DNA from: Oscillatoriales cyanobacterium USR001
Lineage (GTDB): Bacteria; Cyanobacteriota; Cyanobacteriia; Cyanobacteriales; Microcoleaceae
Length of the DNA stretch: 44,964 nt
Reading direction: 5' to 3'
NCBI GenBank assembly: GCA_001698425.1
Contig: MBRE01000041.1
Coordinates: forward strand, 167,888 to 212,851
Part shown: in pieces, positions 1 to 7,754 of the stretch
How positions within the stretch are numbered: position 1 is the first letter of the stretch
Layout: every line of letters begins with the position of its first letter
Program-made: the position numbers and the translations under genes
Notes under the pieces: model-generated
What the model was told of the DNA's origin: nothing
Databases searched by the model: none
Seen by the model: only the letters and a program-made list of their open reading frames with translations

Positions 1-5
1 TGAGA

Positions 6-245
6 ATGAAACCGCCCTGCCTAGCCGATAATTGGGAATTTACAGAGTTATGGGTAGATCCGACAGCATCACCACCTTACGTCTTAATTTTATTAGGTGA
101 CAGTTCAGGTAATAGTTGTATCTACGATCCTGCTCAAAATTATCAAATTGTATTTACCAGTTCAGATTATGAAGAAGCTAAACTCTGGCTGTTAGAAGAT
201 GAATACGAACGAGTAGAACGTCGGTTACAATTGGAAGCAGCATGA
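6..245 (+). CDS. Small conserved cyanobacterial protein, possibly 5' partial
   Basis: This is an acidic protein of about 79 residues with no domain I can name. It has the pattern SPPYVLILLG, then YDPAQNYQIVFTS, then a LWLLEDEYERVE tail. The same pattern occurs in the gene at 43861-44139, so the two are paralogues at opposite ends of the window. The reading frame is open to the window edge and the ATG is only 5 bases in, so the true start may lie upstream. In both places the gene sits beside toxin-antitoxin modules, but nothing shows it is part of one. Function unknown. Confidence 0.7.
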   Translation: MKPPCLADNWEFTELWVDPTASPPYVLILLGDSSGNSCIYDPAQNYQIVFTSSDYEEAKLWLLEDEYERVERRLQLEAA

Positions 246-277
246 CCCCTATTTGTGAAAAAATGGGGATGTTAGAT

Positions 278-303
278 CGCACTTCCCAAAGAAGCGCGAT
301 CGC
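278..303. repeat. 26-bp interspersed repeat ending in HIP1
   Basis: The sequence begins CGCACTTCCCAAAGAAG and ends with the HIP1 octamer GCGATCGC. An identical 26-bp copy lies at 1901-1926, between the first and second DUF2887 genes. The inner part is a short palindrome (CTTC ... GAAG). It looks like a small dispersed intergenic repeat of the kind common in filamentous cyanobacteria. Confidence 0.7.
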
Positions 304-381
304 TTTTGCTAAAGTTATGATATAATTACCCATAAGTTACAATTAAACTTCCCCACTTTTAATATAAATTAAGTAAAGCCT

Positions 382-633
382 GTGAAAATAGAAGAATTAC
401 TGCAAACAAGAGGAATTATTCACCGCGATCCCGAAATTATGAGCGGTGTCCCTGTATTTGTGGGCAGCCGCGTCCCCTTAAAAACTTTTTTCGACTACCT
501 AGAAGGTGAAAGCGGTTTCGCAGAATTTATTAATGATTTTCCTTACTTAGAAAGTCAGGCAATTAAAGTGTTAGAAAATCTAACTAAAATGATGCTCTCC
601 CTAGAAAGTAATAATAATGCTTATACTGCTTGA
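382..633 (+). CDS. DUF433 family antitoxin
   Basis: This 83-residue protein matches the DUF433 family: the core reads IIHRDPEIMSGVPVFVGSRVPLKTFFDYL, a winged-helix-like fold that usually acts as the antitoxin of a DUF433/DUF5615 pair. It begins with GTG; no ATG gives a full-length family match. Its last 17 bases overlap the next gene, as is typical of co-translated toxin-antitoxin pairs. By inference it neutralises the PIN-like protein encoded next and may repress the pair's own promoter. Confidence 0.8.
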   Translation: MKIEELLQTRGIIHRDPEIMSGVPVFVGSRVPLKTFFDYLEGESGFAEFINDFPYLESQAIKVLENLTKMMLSLESNNNAYTA

Positions 634-973
634 TGAAAATCTATTGAGTCAAAAACTCAAGCAGCCTTTCTTAGATGCGGGTCATTCAATCAGCAATGTT
701 TATGACATGGGGTGGAGAGGCCTAAAAGATAGGGAAATTCTGGATAGATCGGAGAATCATCCTTTCGATGTTTTTATCACCGCTGATAAAAATCTTCCCT
801 ATCAACAAAATCTAGCAAGTCGTGTTATTAGAATTGTAGTGTTAGATTCTAGTAGTACAAGACCTGATCATCTTGTACCTTTGATGAAGCAAGTTAGCAC
901 TATGATATCGTCGTTGCCAGTAGGTTCGGCAATTCGTATTAGTGATGGGGGTGATGTTGTTTTCATTCCTTAA
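617..973 (+). CDS. DUF5615 PIN-like toxin
   Basis: This 118-residue protein opens with MLILLDENLLSQKL, the LLDEN motif of DUF5615 (Mut7-C/PIN-like) proteins. DREILDRS and the central FITADKNLPYQQNL supply further acidic residues expected in a PIN-like active site (Asp6, Glu7, Asp near 76). It overlaps the upstream DUF433 gene, so the two form one transcriptional and translational unit. The predicted role is an RNase toxin. No disruption is visible. Confidence 0.8.
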   Translation: MLILLDENLLSQKLKQPFLDAGHSISNVYDMGWRGLKDREILDRSENHPFDVFITADKNLPYQQNLASRVIRIVVLDSSSTRPDHLVPLMKQVSTMISSLPVGSAIRISDGGDVVFIP

Positions 974-976
974 GCG

Positions 977-1013
977 ATCGCCTGCTTTAATTATTAACAA
1001 AAAAGCCGGCGAT
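977..1013 (-). terminator. Hairpin downstream of first DUF2887 gene
   Basis: Arms ATCGCCTGCTTT (977-988) and AAAGCCGGCGAT (1002-1013) pair with one mismatch. It lies 27 bases past the stop of the minus-strand DUF2887 gene. The same hairpin follows each of the three DUF2887 copies. It may also serve the plus-strand toxin gene that ends at 973. Confidence 0.55.
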
Positions 1014-1039
1014 TTCTATCAAACAATAACAGCAACCCA

Positions 1040-1867
1040 TCAATTAGTAGAATTTTCTTGAGCCGCTTTTCGCACATCGTCTATATTCAAACTCAAAGCT
1101 TCAGCTATTTGTTCCACAGTAGCACCAAGTTTTAACATCAAAGGTACAGTTTTTAACATACCTTGAAGTTCCCCTTCCTCCAAAGCTTCTTGATAAACCC
1201 GTGTCTGTCGCAAATCACCTAAACCTAACATAGCTTCTATCTCCTTTCGACTTTTCTTGGTAAATTTGTACACAATAATCGTCTCAATCAACTGTATCAT
1301 ATCTCTCTGTTCTATGCCATCCCTCATCTCCTCCTTAACTTGCTCAATCAACACCTTAGCCTTCGTTACAGCCGTCTCCTCTGATTCTACCACTAATTTT
1401 ATCGTTTCAATCCCAACCGACGATACTGTTACTGACAACTCATCTAAATAGATACGTTGCACTCGCGGAAATTGCAATAATTCCTGATACCGGAAAGTAT
1501 CTTTTGATTCCACACTTCTAGTTGGATAAATCACCACCCCTCGCCAATCATTTTGCAGTTTTGTTTGATCAAGATAGAGGAAAATTTCGGAAAAGAAACG
1601 AGAGTAAAAAGTTGTGTCAACTTGAAACTGTACTTCGACAAAATAAATGGGTTCTTTGACTTTTGGCTTAGGTAAAAAAACTCCATCCAGACGAAAAGAT
1701 AATTGCTTGACTTCTACGGCTGAAAATTGATAGACATTCGCTAATTCTGGGGATTGATTAATTAATTCAAAAAATATCCCAGGAAACAACAGAAATATTC
1801 GATAAAAGATTGGATCGGTTTTCACGCAATTTCTTGAATGGTGATAATTTTTAGAGTATTTTACCAT
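1040..1867 (-). CDS. DUF2887 (Rpn-type nuclease/putative transposase), copy 1
   Basis: This 275-residue protein belongs to the cyanobacterial DUF2887 branch of the Rpn / PD-(D/E)XK nucleases. The conserved block SFRLDGVFLPKP, then PIYFVEVQFQ, provides the D ... ExQ nuclease signature (near residues 61 and 74-76). The C-terminus is a short charged hinge (EEGELQG) followed by a helical region, LKLGATVEQIAEALSL, probably for dimerisation. It is the most downstream of three near-identical tandem genes, each with its own terminator. Known Rpn proteins are DNases linked to recombination and phage defence. The start is the ATG shared by all three copies. Confidence 0.8.
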   Translation of the reverse strand: MVKYSKNYHHSRNCVKTDPIFYRIFLLFPGIFFELINQSPELANVYQFSAVEVKQLSFRLDGVFLPKPKVKEPIYFVEVQFQVDTTFYSRFFSEIFLYLDQTKLQNDWRGVVIYPTRSVESKDTFRYQELLQFPRVQRIYLDELSVTVSSVGIETIKLVVESEETAVTKAKVLIEQVKEEMRDGIEQRDMIQLIETIIVYKFTKKSRKEIEAMLGLGDLRQTRVYQEALEEGELQGMLKTVPLMLKLGATVEQIAEALSLNIDDVRKAAQENSTN

Positions 1868-1900
1868 GAAAAGTGCTGTGCCTGCGGCTGGATACGCCTA

Positions 1901-1926
1901 CGCACTTCCCAAAGAAGCGCGATCGC
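1901..1926. repeat. Second copy of the 26-bp HIP1-ended repeat
   Basis: It is identical to 278-303. It sits between DUF2887 copies 1 and 2 and merges into the terminator hairpin of copy 2. The matching spacer between copies 2 and 3 lacks it, so it was either inserted here or deleted there after the triplication. Confidence 0.7.
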
Positions 1927-1959
1927 CTGCTTTAATTATTAACAAAAAAAGCAGGCGAT
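1922..1959 (-). terminator. Hairpin downstream of second DUF2887 gene
   Basis: Perfect 12-bp arms, ATCGCCTGCTTT (1922-1933) and AAAGCAGGCGAT (1948-1959), enclose an AT-rich loop. It lies 27 bases past the stop of DUF2887 copy 2. Confidence 0.6.
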
Positions 1960-1985
1960 TCCTATCAAACAATAACATCAACCCA

Positions 1986-2837
1986 TCAATTAGTAGAATT
2001 TTCTTGAGCCGCTTTTCGCACATCCTCTATATTCAAACTCAAAGCTTCAGCTATTTGTTCCACAGTAGCACCCAGTTTTAACATCAAAGGTACAGTTTCT
2101 AACTTACCTTTAAGTTTTCCTTTAAGTTCCCCTTTAAGTTCCCCTTCCTCCAAAGCTTCTTGATAAACCAGTGACTGTCGTATATCACCTAAACCTAACA
2201 TAGCTTCTATCTCCTTTCGACTTTTCTTGGTAAACTTGTACAGAATAATCGTCTCAATCAACTGTATCATATCTCGCTGTTCTATGGCATCTCTCATCAC
2301 CTCCCTAACTTGCTCAATCAACACCTTAGCCTTCGTTACAGCCGTCTCCTCTGATTCTACCACTAATTTTATCGTTTCAATCCCAACCGACGGTACTGTT
2401 ACTGACAACTCATCTAAATAAATCCGACGCACTCGCGGCATCTGCAATAATTCCTGATACCGGAAAGTATCTTTTGACTCCACACTTCTAGTTGGATAAA
2501 TCACCACTCCTCGCCAATCATTTTGCAGTTGGGTTTTATCGAGGTAGAGGAAAATTTCGGAAAAGAAACGAGAGTAAAAAGTTGTGTCAACTTGAAACTG
2601 GACTTCGACAAAATAAATGGGTTCATTGACTTCTGGTTTGGGTAAAAAAACTCCATCCAGGCGAAAAGAAAGTTGTTTAACTTCCACCGCAGAAAATTGA
2701 TAGACATTGGCTAATTCCGGGGATTGGTTAATTAATTCAAAAAATATCCCAGGAAACATTAGAAATATTCGATAAAAGATTGGATCGGTTTTCACGCAAT
2801 TTCTTGAATGGTGATAATTTTGAGATAATTTTACCAT
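1986..2837 (-). CDS. DUF2887 (Rpn-type nuclease), copy 2
   Basis: This protein is nearly identical to its neighbours along the nuclease domain (SFRLDGVFLPKP ... YFVEVQFQ). It has the longest hinge: GELKGELKG followed by KLKGKLETV, a 4-residue repeat extended beyond copies 1 and 3. The frame is open to 2867, but the extra 10 codons come from an intergenic GC-rich repeat (GCCTACGGCGGGCTGC). I therefore place the start at the ATG at 2837, which matches the other copies (MVKLSQNYHHSRN). Role as for copy 1. Confidence 0.8.
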   Translation of the reverse strand: MVKLSQNYHHSRNCVKTDPIFYRIFLMFPGIFFELINQSPELANVYQFSAVEVKQLSFRLDGVFLPKPEVNEPIYFVEVQFQVDTTFYSRFFSEIFLYLDKTQLQNDWRGVVIYPTRSVESKDTFRYQELLQMPRVRRIYLDELSVTVPSVGIETIKLVVESEETAVTKAKVLIEQVREVMRDAIEQRDMIQLIETIILYKFTKKSRKEIEAMLGLGDIRQSLVYQEALEEGELKGELKGKLKGKLETVPLMLKLGATVEQIAEALSLNIEDVRKAAQENSTN

Positions 2838-2870
2838 CAAAAGCGCGATGCCTACGGCGGGCTGCACCTA

Positions 2871-2904
2871 CGCCTGCTTTAATTATTAACAAAAAAAGCA
2901 GGCG
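2871..2904 (-). terminator. Hairpin downstream of third DUF2887 gene
   Basis: Arms CGCCTGCTTT (2871-2880) and AAAGCAGGCG (2895-2904) are perfectly paired. It sits at the same distance from the stop as the other two hairpins, so the terminator is part of the duplicated unit. Confidence 0.6.
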
Positions 2905-2932
2905 ATTCCTATCAAACAATAACATTAACCCA

Positions 2933-3772
2933 TCAATTAGTAGAATTTTCTTGAGCCGCTTTTCGCACATCGTCTAAATTCAAACCCAAAGCCTCAGCTA
3001 TTTGTTCTACAGTAGCACCCAGTTTTAACATCAAAGGTACTGTTTTTAACATACCTTTAAGTTCCCCTTTAAGTTCCCCTTCCTCCAAAGCTTCTTGATA
3101 AACCAGTGACTGTCGTATATCACCTAAACCTAACATAGCTTCTATCTCCTTTCGACTTTTCTTGGTAAACTTGTACAGAATAATCGTCTCAATCAACTGT
3201 ATCATATCTCTCTGTTCTATGCCATCCCTCATCTCCTCCTTAACTTGCTCAATCAACACCTTAGCCTTCGTTACAGCCGTCTCCTCTGATTCTACCACTA
3301 ATTTTATCGTTTCAATCCCAACCGACGATACTGTTACTGACAACTCATCTAAATAGATACGTTGCACTCGCGGAAATTGCAATAATTCCTGATACCGGAA
3401 AGTATCTTTTGATTCCACACTTCTAGTTGGATAAATCACCACCCCTCGCCAATCATTTTGGAGTTTTGTTTTATCCAAATAGAGGAAAATCTCGGAAAAG
3501 AAACGAGAGTAAAAAGTTGTGTCAACTTGAAACTGGACTTCGACAAAATAAATGGGTTCATTGACTTCTGGTTTGGGTAAAAAAACTCCATCCAGGCGAA
3601 AAGAAAGTTGTTTAACTTCCACCGCAGAAAATTGATAGACATTGGCTAATTCCGGGGATTGATTAATTAACTCAAAAAATATCCCAGGAAACATTAGGAA
3701 TATTCGATAAAAGATTGGATCGGTTTTCACGCAATTTCTTGAATGGTGATAATTTTGAGATAATTTTACCAT
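2933..3772 (-). CDS. DUF2887 (Rpn-type nuclease), copy 3
   Basis: This is the promoter-proximal copy of the tandem triplet. Nuclease residues are as in the others (RLDGVFLPKPE, YFVEVQFQ). Its hinge has two GELK units (GELKGELKGMLKTV). The ATG at 3772 is preferred over the adjacent TTG at 3775. Stop-to-stop spacing to copies 2 and 1 is 947 and 946 bp, so a gene-plus-terminator unit was duplicated twice. No frame damage is visible, so all three may be functional. Confidence 0.8.
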   Translation of the reverse strand: MVKLSQNYHHSRNCVKTDPIFYRIFLMFPGIFFELINQSPELANVYQFSAVEVKQLSFRLDGVFLPKPEVNEPIYFVEVQFQVDTTFYSRFFSEIFLYLDKTKLQNDWRGVVIYPTRSVESKDTFRYQELLQFPRVQRIYLDELSVTVSSVGIETIKLVVESEETAVTKAKVLIEQVKEEMRDGIEQRDMIQLIETIILYKFTKKSRKEIEAMLGLGDIRQSLVYQEALEEGELKGELKGMLKTVPLMLKLGATVEQIAEALGLNLDDVRKAAQENSTN

Positions 3773-3832
3773 CAAAAGCGCGATGCCAGCCGCAGGTATC
3801 GCTCTTTATCTAACTTCTCTTTCCCTCAAATT

Positions 3833-5104
3833 TCAACGCACTAAAAAAGCAACACATTCAACATGAGGAGTTTGAGGAAAAAAATCCGCCGGTTGCACCC
3901 GTGTTAATTGATAACCCCCATTTTGACAGAGGAATTTTAGATCGCGGGCTAAAGTAGAAGGCTTACAACTAATATAGGCAATTCGGCTAGGTTGTAATTC
4001 TACGAGACTTGTCAAAACTTCGCGATCGCATCCTTTTCTTGGTGGATCGAGTAACACTACATCCGGCTGAATATCCAACTCCGGTAACAACATTTCTACC
4101 GCTCCTCCATAAAAACTTACATTTGTTAAATAATTCAATGCAGCATTTAATTGAGCTTGCTCAACCGCCGCCTCTTGCACTTCTAAACCAATAGCTTTAT
4201 CCACCAATCTTGCTAAAGGTAAAGTAAAAGTCCCAATCCCGCAATAAGCATCAATTAAAACTTCATTACCCATCAGATTCAATTCCTCCGCAATTATCTG
4301 TAACAAAGTCTCCGCCGCCTCACTATTAACCTGAAAAAATGTATCGGCTCGAAGCTGAAATTCTAAACCAGAAAAAATCTCCCGCAGATAAGGCTGACCC
4401 AAAATACAATGAGTCTTAGAACCAAAAATCACATTAGTATTGCGAGGATTAATATTCAAACAAACTCCCACAATTTGTGGATAAAGCTGGAGCCATTTCG
4501 CCGCTTGTTCCTCAATCCCCGGTAAATTACCGCTGCGAGCTACTAAGGTTAAAAGTATCTCTCCAGTACGTCTTCCAATGCGTAAAGATAAGTGGCGCAA
4601 TTCTCCTGTTTGTTGCTTTTCATCATAAGTTTTCCAGCCTCGTTGCTGAATATCTTGTTTGATATTTTTTAACAAAGGATTGAGGCGATCGTCTTGAACA
4701 GGACATTGATTGAGATTAATTAAACGATGACTACCTTTTTGATAGTAACCAGCTTGAATTTGACCTGTGGAAGAAGTAGCTAAAGGATAAGTGGCTTTGT
4801 TGCGGTAGCCTAAAGTTTTCAAATCGGGACTGGTTAAAACTGGATCTACGGGGGGCAAAGTGAAACCGCCAATGCGTTGTAAAGCTTGGGTAACGATATT
4901 TTGTTTAGCTGTGAGTTGATAGCGCCAACTAATATGTTGCCACTGACAGCCTCCACACTTATCTGCAACAATGCAGCTAGGCCGGATGCGATGTTCGGAT
5001 GGGGCGGTAAGGTGATGTAGAGTACCTATTGCCGAGTCAGATTTCACTTGTATGAGGCGAATTTGAGCGCGATCGCCTGGAACAGTATCTGGTACGAAAA
5101 CCAC
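3833..5104 (-). CDS. rlmD: 23S rRNA (uracil-5-)-methyltransferase RlmD
   Basis: The enzyme makes m5U in 23S rRNA (U1939 in E. coli numbering) using SAM. The iron-sulfur ligands are Cys44, Cys50, Cys53 and Cys134 (CIVADKCGGCQW, NQCPVQ). The SAM site is DAYCGIGTFTLPLA (about 285-298), then LLDPPRKGCD. The nucleophile is Cys380 in YISCKPSTLARD. This frame opens at a GTG that is too late: the N-terminal TRAM domain is encoded just upstream in the same frame, but without a usable start codon (see 5105-5229). Either the gene is expressed through slippage at a 9-A tract, the tract is miscounted, or the product lacks TRAM. Confidence 0.85.
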   Translation of the reverse strand: MVFVPDTVPGDRAQIRLIQVKSDSAIGTLHHLTAPSEHRIRPSCIVADKCGGCQWQHISWRYQLTAKQNIVTQALQRIGGFTLPPVDPVLTSPDLKTLGYRNKATYPLATSSTGQIQAGYYQKGSHRLINLNQCPVQDDRLNPLLKNIKQDIQQRGWKTYDEKQQTGELRHLSLRIGRRTGEILLTLVARSGNLPGIEEQAAKWLQLYPQIVGVCLNINPRNTNVIFGSKTHCILGQPYLREIFSGLEFQLRADTFFQVNSEAAETLLQIIAEELNLMGNEVLIDAYCGIGTFTLPLARLVDKAIGLEVQEAAVEQAQLNAALNYLTNVSFYGGAVEMLLPELDIQPDVVLLDPPRKGCDREVLTSLVELQPSRIAYISCKPSTLARDLKFLCQNGGYQLTRVQPADFFPQTPHVECVAFLVR

Positions 5105-5229
5105 TAATTGACCCAGACGACCTACTCCGTCGCCACTATCGGCTAAGTCTGTGATTTCGAGATCGACTAATTGACCTGCTTGGGCGATCGCAGATTCAGA
5201 ACTGGAAATAGAAAATGTTTTTTTTTCAT
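5105..5229 (-). other. In-frame TRAM-domain extension of rlmD behind a poly-A frameshift
   Basis: Read in the rlmD frame, this segment encodes QLVDLEITDLADSGDGVGRL and then joins VVFVPDTVPGD, a good TRAM RNA-binding domain. No ATG, GTG or TTG is available in that frame before the stop upstream. An ATG at 5229-5227 is followed directly by nine A residues (T run at 5218-5226) and is one base out of frame. With ten A residues it would read MKKKTFSISS and continue into TRAM, giving 465 residues. Confidence 0.75.
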
Positions 5230-5544
5230 AAAATTTATACCTAAAATTAATATTTTTACCGATTTACATCAATTTTTCTTGTGTATTCGTACTATATCAC
5301 CTTTTTTGGGCTAACTTTTGAGCGTTAATCCAAGCTTGTGATTTAAAACACACACTCATTGTGATTTATGACAATATAACTGTCTAAATCCTCAGAGAAA
5401 CTAAAAATGGTCAAGAATTGTTAAGGTTAAGCAGTTTTGATACTTTAAAAACAATTCCTAGCCCCTAGCCCCTAGTTTCTAGTCCCTTTGCATCTACTTT
5501 TCAGGTGGCGCGATCGCGTCTAACACGATCGAAAATCTCAAATC
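5230..5544. other. Intergenic region with CCCCTAG repeats
   Basis: No gene is visible. The first bases hold the rlmD leader and an AT-rich stretch. At 5458-5487 a short direct repeat is built on CTAGCCCCTAG, and similar CTAG-rich text occurs at 16065-16085. The end carries overlapping HIP1-like sites before the STAS gene. Confidence 0.5.
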
Positions 5545-5628
5545 GTGAAACTTTTATTAAATTATTCCGTCTATCCGCAGGACAACAGCAAACGGTACTT
5601 GTTCATTTATACTCATGGGGTGACACCA

Positions 5629-5973
5629 ATGGCATTTAAAGAATTTGGGCAGCATATCATATTTCAACCTCAAACTCCCTTCGGCTTTAAAGAAGGTAAT
5701 CTGCTGCAAACGCAGTTGGCAGCTGTTTTACCCGAACGTCACAAGCTTTGGGTGATTGATATGACTCATGTGGATTTTATTGATAGTTCTGGCTTATGCG
5801 CTCTAGTTCGCGGCCTCAAAGCAGCCCGTATGCTTGGATGTCGCTTGGTGATCTGCAATTTACCAGCCACAGCTAGGCTAATTTTTGAGATTACTCAACT
5901 TGATAAAGCCTTTGAAATTTTTGACAGTTTCGATGATATTTTGGCAACGGAAAAAGAGTTGCTGATTGCCTAA
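5629..5973 (+). CDS. STAS-domain (anti-anti-sigma factor-like) protein
   Basis: A small STAS protein of 115 residues. The signature WVIDMTHVDFIDSSGLCALV carries the serine normally phosphorylated by a partner kinase (first S of DSSGL), followed by a second helix, RGLKAARMLGCRLVICNL. Such proteins switch between phosphorylated and free forms to control a binding partner. I prefer the ATG at 5629, with GGGGTG just upstream, over a GTG at 5545 that has no ribosome site and adds 28 residues. The stop overlaps the convergent neighbour by 4 bases. No cognate kinase is nearby. Confidence 0.75.
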   Translation: MAFKEFGQHIIFQPQTPFGFKEGNLLQTQLAAVLPERHKLWVIDMTHVDFIDSSGLCALVRGLKAARMLGCRLVICNLPATARLIFEITQLDKAFEIFDSFDDILATEKELLIA

Positions 5974-6653
5974 TTTGAGGTAATTTGCATATCATAAATA
6001 GGCAGATTTGTCAAGCAATACCAATGACAGTTAAATAAATCAGGGAATTGCACGCCAACAGAGGCGATCGAGGGTGCAGCCGGAAACGGCCAAAGTCTAT
6101 CAAAATAAATCTTTTGATCTTCAAACCCAAACTGCATAAGGTAAGTTGCAGGGGGAGCAGATAAAATTTGTAACAAGTTAAATCCTAACTTGTACAATTT
6201 TTGTCGCCAAATATCGGAAAAGTGGCAAGGCATTGAATAATTTATTTGGGAAATTGATTCAGAAGATAACTTATTTCGATTTAAACCAATAACCTCACCA
6301 TAAATCGGTCCTTTTGCGGTTAAAACTATGGGTAGCCAAAAGTTGCCAACTCCTGCAACTGTACCAAACTGATTGAGAACGCGATCGCGCATACTAGAAA
6401 TATCTCGACAAGCTTGATAGATAATCTGACCTGGAAAAACCAACGTTTCGGGAATATCAAGAGTCAAAGGACATAAAATAGTTTCATTAGGCGCGATCGC
6501 GATCGAACTCAAATCAGAAATTAAACAAATTTCCGGTGAATTTAATGGACTTTCACCTGCGATCGCCCTCTGAAAAGCCTCAGCAATTCGACCTTCAGAG
6601 GAAACCGCATCAAAATCAGCACCCATCACAATTAAAACTTTAGGCATTTCCAA
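5970..6653 (-). CDS. Conserved hypothetical protein
   Basis: A 227-residue protein I do not recognise. It opens with PKVLIVMGADFDAV, like a Rossmann-type first strand, and has aromatic-rich stretches near the C-terminus (FDRLWPFPAAPS, FNCHWYCLTNLP). No signal peptide or membrane segment is visible. Its start overlaps the end of the upstream coiled-coil gene by 14 bases, so the two are probably translated together. Soluble; function unknown. Confidence 0.6.
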   Translation of the reverse strand: MEMPKVLIVMGADFDAVSSEGRIAEAFQRAIAGESPLNSPEICLISDLSSIAIAPNETILCPLTLDIPETLVFPGQIIYQACRDISSMRDRVLNQFGTVAGVGNFWLPIVLTAKGPIYGEVIGLNRNKLSSESISQINYSMPCHFSDIWRQKLYKLGFNLLQILSAPPATYLMQFGFEDQKIYFDRLWPFPAAPSIASVGVQFPDLFNCHWYCLTNLPIYDMQITSN

Positions 6654-7200
6654 AGGAAGGCATTTTAATAATCGCAGAATCCTCAGAAGCCCCCAAAGCC
6701 GGCAAATCTAAACCCTTAGCGCGGCGATTCTTCACAGCCAAACGGTAGCTAACACTTTGTAACTCTGCGTGAAGTTGGCGGTTTTCCCGTTGTAGCATTT
6801 CCACTTTTTCCTTCACCGGTGCAATGCGTTCGGCAAATTTTTGATGGTAAACTCCTGGCAACTCTTGTACCACTTGCTCAAGCATCATAGAGCGATCGGT
6901 TAACTCTTGTACGGTTTGGCGTAATTGATAAACTTCTGCATCCCGCTCATTAATTTGCTCTTGATAAAAGCTTACTTGCTGCTCAACCTCTTGTAATTGT
7001 TCCCGCATAGACTGCATTTGAGCTTGTTGACGTTCCGAAGTTTCTGGATTTGGTGTAAAACCAGTATTACCTTTAACCAGGCGGAATAATTCTTGAGACA
7101 ACTGCTGCACCAACTGATCCCGCATTTGTAACTCTTCATTCAGGCGAGACACTTCAGCTTGTAGCTCTTTGGCGCTTAAAACTTTAGCTTGGTTTACCAT
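6640..7200 (-). CDS. Coiled-coil protein
   Basis: About 186 residues, nearly all heptad-like and charged, from KELQAEVSRLNEELQMRDQL through QEVEQQVSFYQEQINERD to QRENRQLHAELQ. The basic tail ends in NRRAKGLDLPALG. There are no catalytic motifs. The start MVNQAK is preferred over the ATG five codons upstream because of the AGG just before it. It overlaps the next gene by 14 bases and probably forms a two-gene operon with it. Likely a structural or scaffolding protein; the partner is unknown. Confidence 0.7.
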   Translation of the reverse strand: MVNQAKVLSAKELQAEVSRLNEELQMRDQLVQQLSQELFRLVKGNTGFTPNPETSERQQAQMQSMREQLQEVEQQVSFYQEQINERDAEVYQLRQTVQELTDRSMMLEQVVQELPGVYHQKFAERIAPVKEKVEMLQRENRQLHAELQSVSYRLAVKNRRAKGLDLPALGASEDSAIIKMPSFGNA

Positions 7201-7267
7201 GACCTGTAGTCCCATATTTTAGATATGTTTGTTTAAAAATAGTCTAACTGTAATCTGCGGTAGGGGT

Positions 7268-7325
7268 GAAGCATTTGGGCAAGAAATTTTGAGTAAAAGC
7301 GATAAATTATCTACCCAAATGCTTC
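7268..7325. repeat. GAAGCATT palindrome, copy 1
   Basis: Perfect 12-bp arms, GAAGCATTTGGG (7268-7279) and CCCAAATGCTTC (7314-7325), enclose 34 bases. It lies 26 bases past the rpsF stop on the minus strand and may terminate rpsF. A related palindrome with the same GAAGCATT arms is at 23001-23062. Confidence 0.65.
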
Positions 7326-7350
7326 GTCTCTATAAAATTCGCCAGAAATT

Positions 7351-7692
7351 TTAAGCAGCGACTTCTGCTTCAACTTCAGTTTCTTCCTCAACCTTCGCGG
7401 GTACATCCTGCTTAATAGTTAGGTAGCGAATTACCTCCTCACTCAAACGCATGGCGCGTTCCATAATCGCGATCGCAGCACCAGGAGCAGTATAATTCAT
7501 CTGAATATAAACTCCATCGCGCTGTTTTTGGATTTCATAGGCAAGGCGGCGTTTACCGCGATGCTGAGTTTCCAGATTTTCTGCACCATTTTCGCGCAAA
7601 ATATTTTGATATTTCGCGATCGCCTGATCCGTCGCTTCATCTCCCAGATCCGGGCGCAGAATATACATGGTTTCGTAAATAAAAGGCTTCAT
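7351..7692 (-). CDS. rpsF: 30S ribosomal protein S6
   Basis: A 113-residue S6 protein: the N-terminus [18 protein letters not shown], the central [21 protein letters not shown] and YLTIKQD are typical of bacterial S6, which binds the 30S platform with S18. The C-terminal tail is a short run of Glu, Val and Ala. It is not in an rpsF-ssb-rpsR operon here and stands alone, divergent from the ABC permease gene with 62 bases between. A GGAG-like ribosome site is close to the ATG. Confidence 0.95.
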   Translation of the reverse strand: MKPFIYETMYILRPDLGDEATDQAIAKYQNILRENGAENLETQHRGKRRLAYEIQKQRDGVYIQMNYTAPGAAIAIMERAMRLSEEVIRYLTIKQDVPAKVEEETEVEAEVAA

Positions 7693-7754
7693 GCTAATAA
7701 TCTCCTTATGGACAACAAGGCTTCTCTCGAAGCAAGGATTTATTATTTTACACC

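Noticed and set aside
1866..2081. Plus-strand frames opposite the DUF2887 genes
   Set aside because: They are antisense shadows repeated with the tandem copies and lack start signals and family matches.
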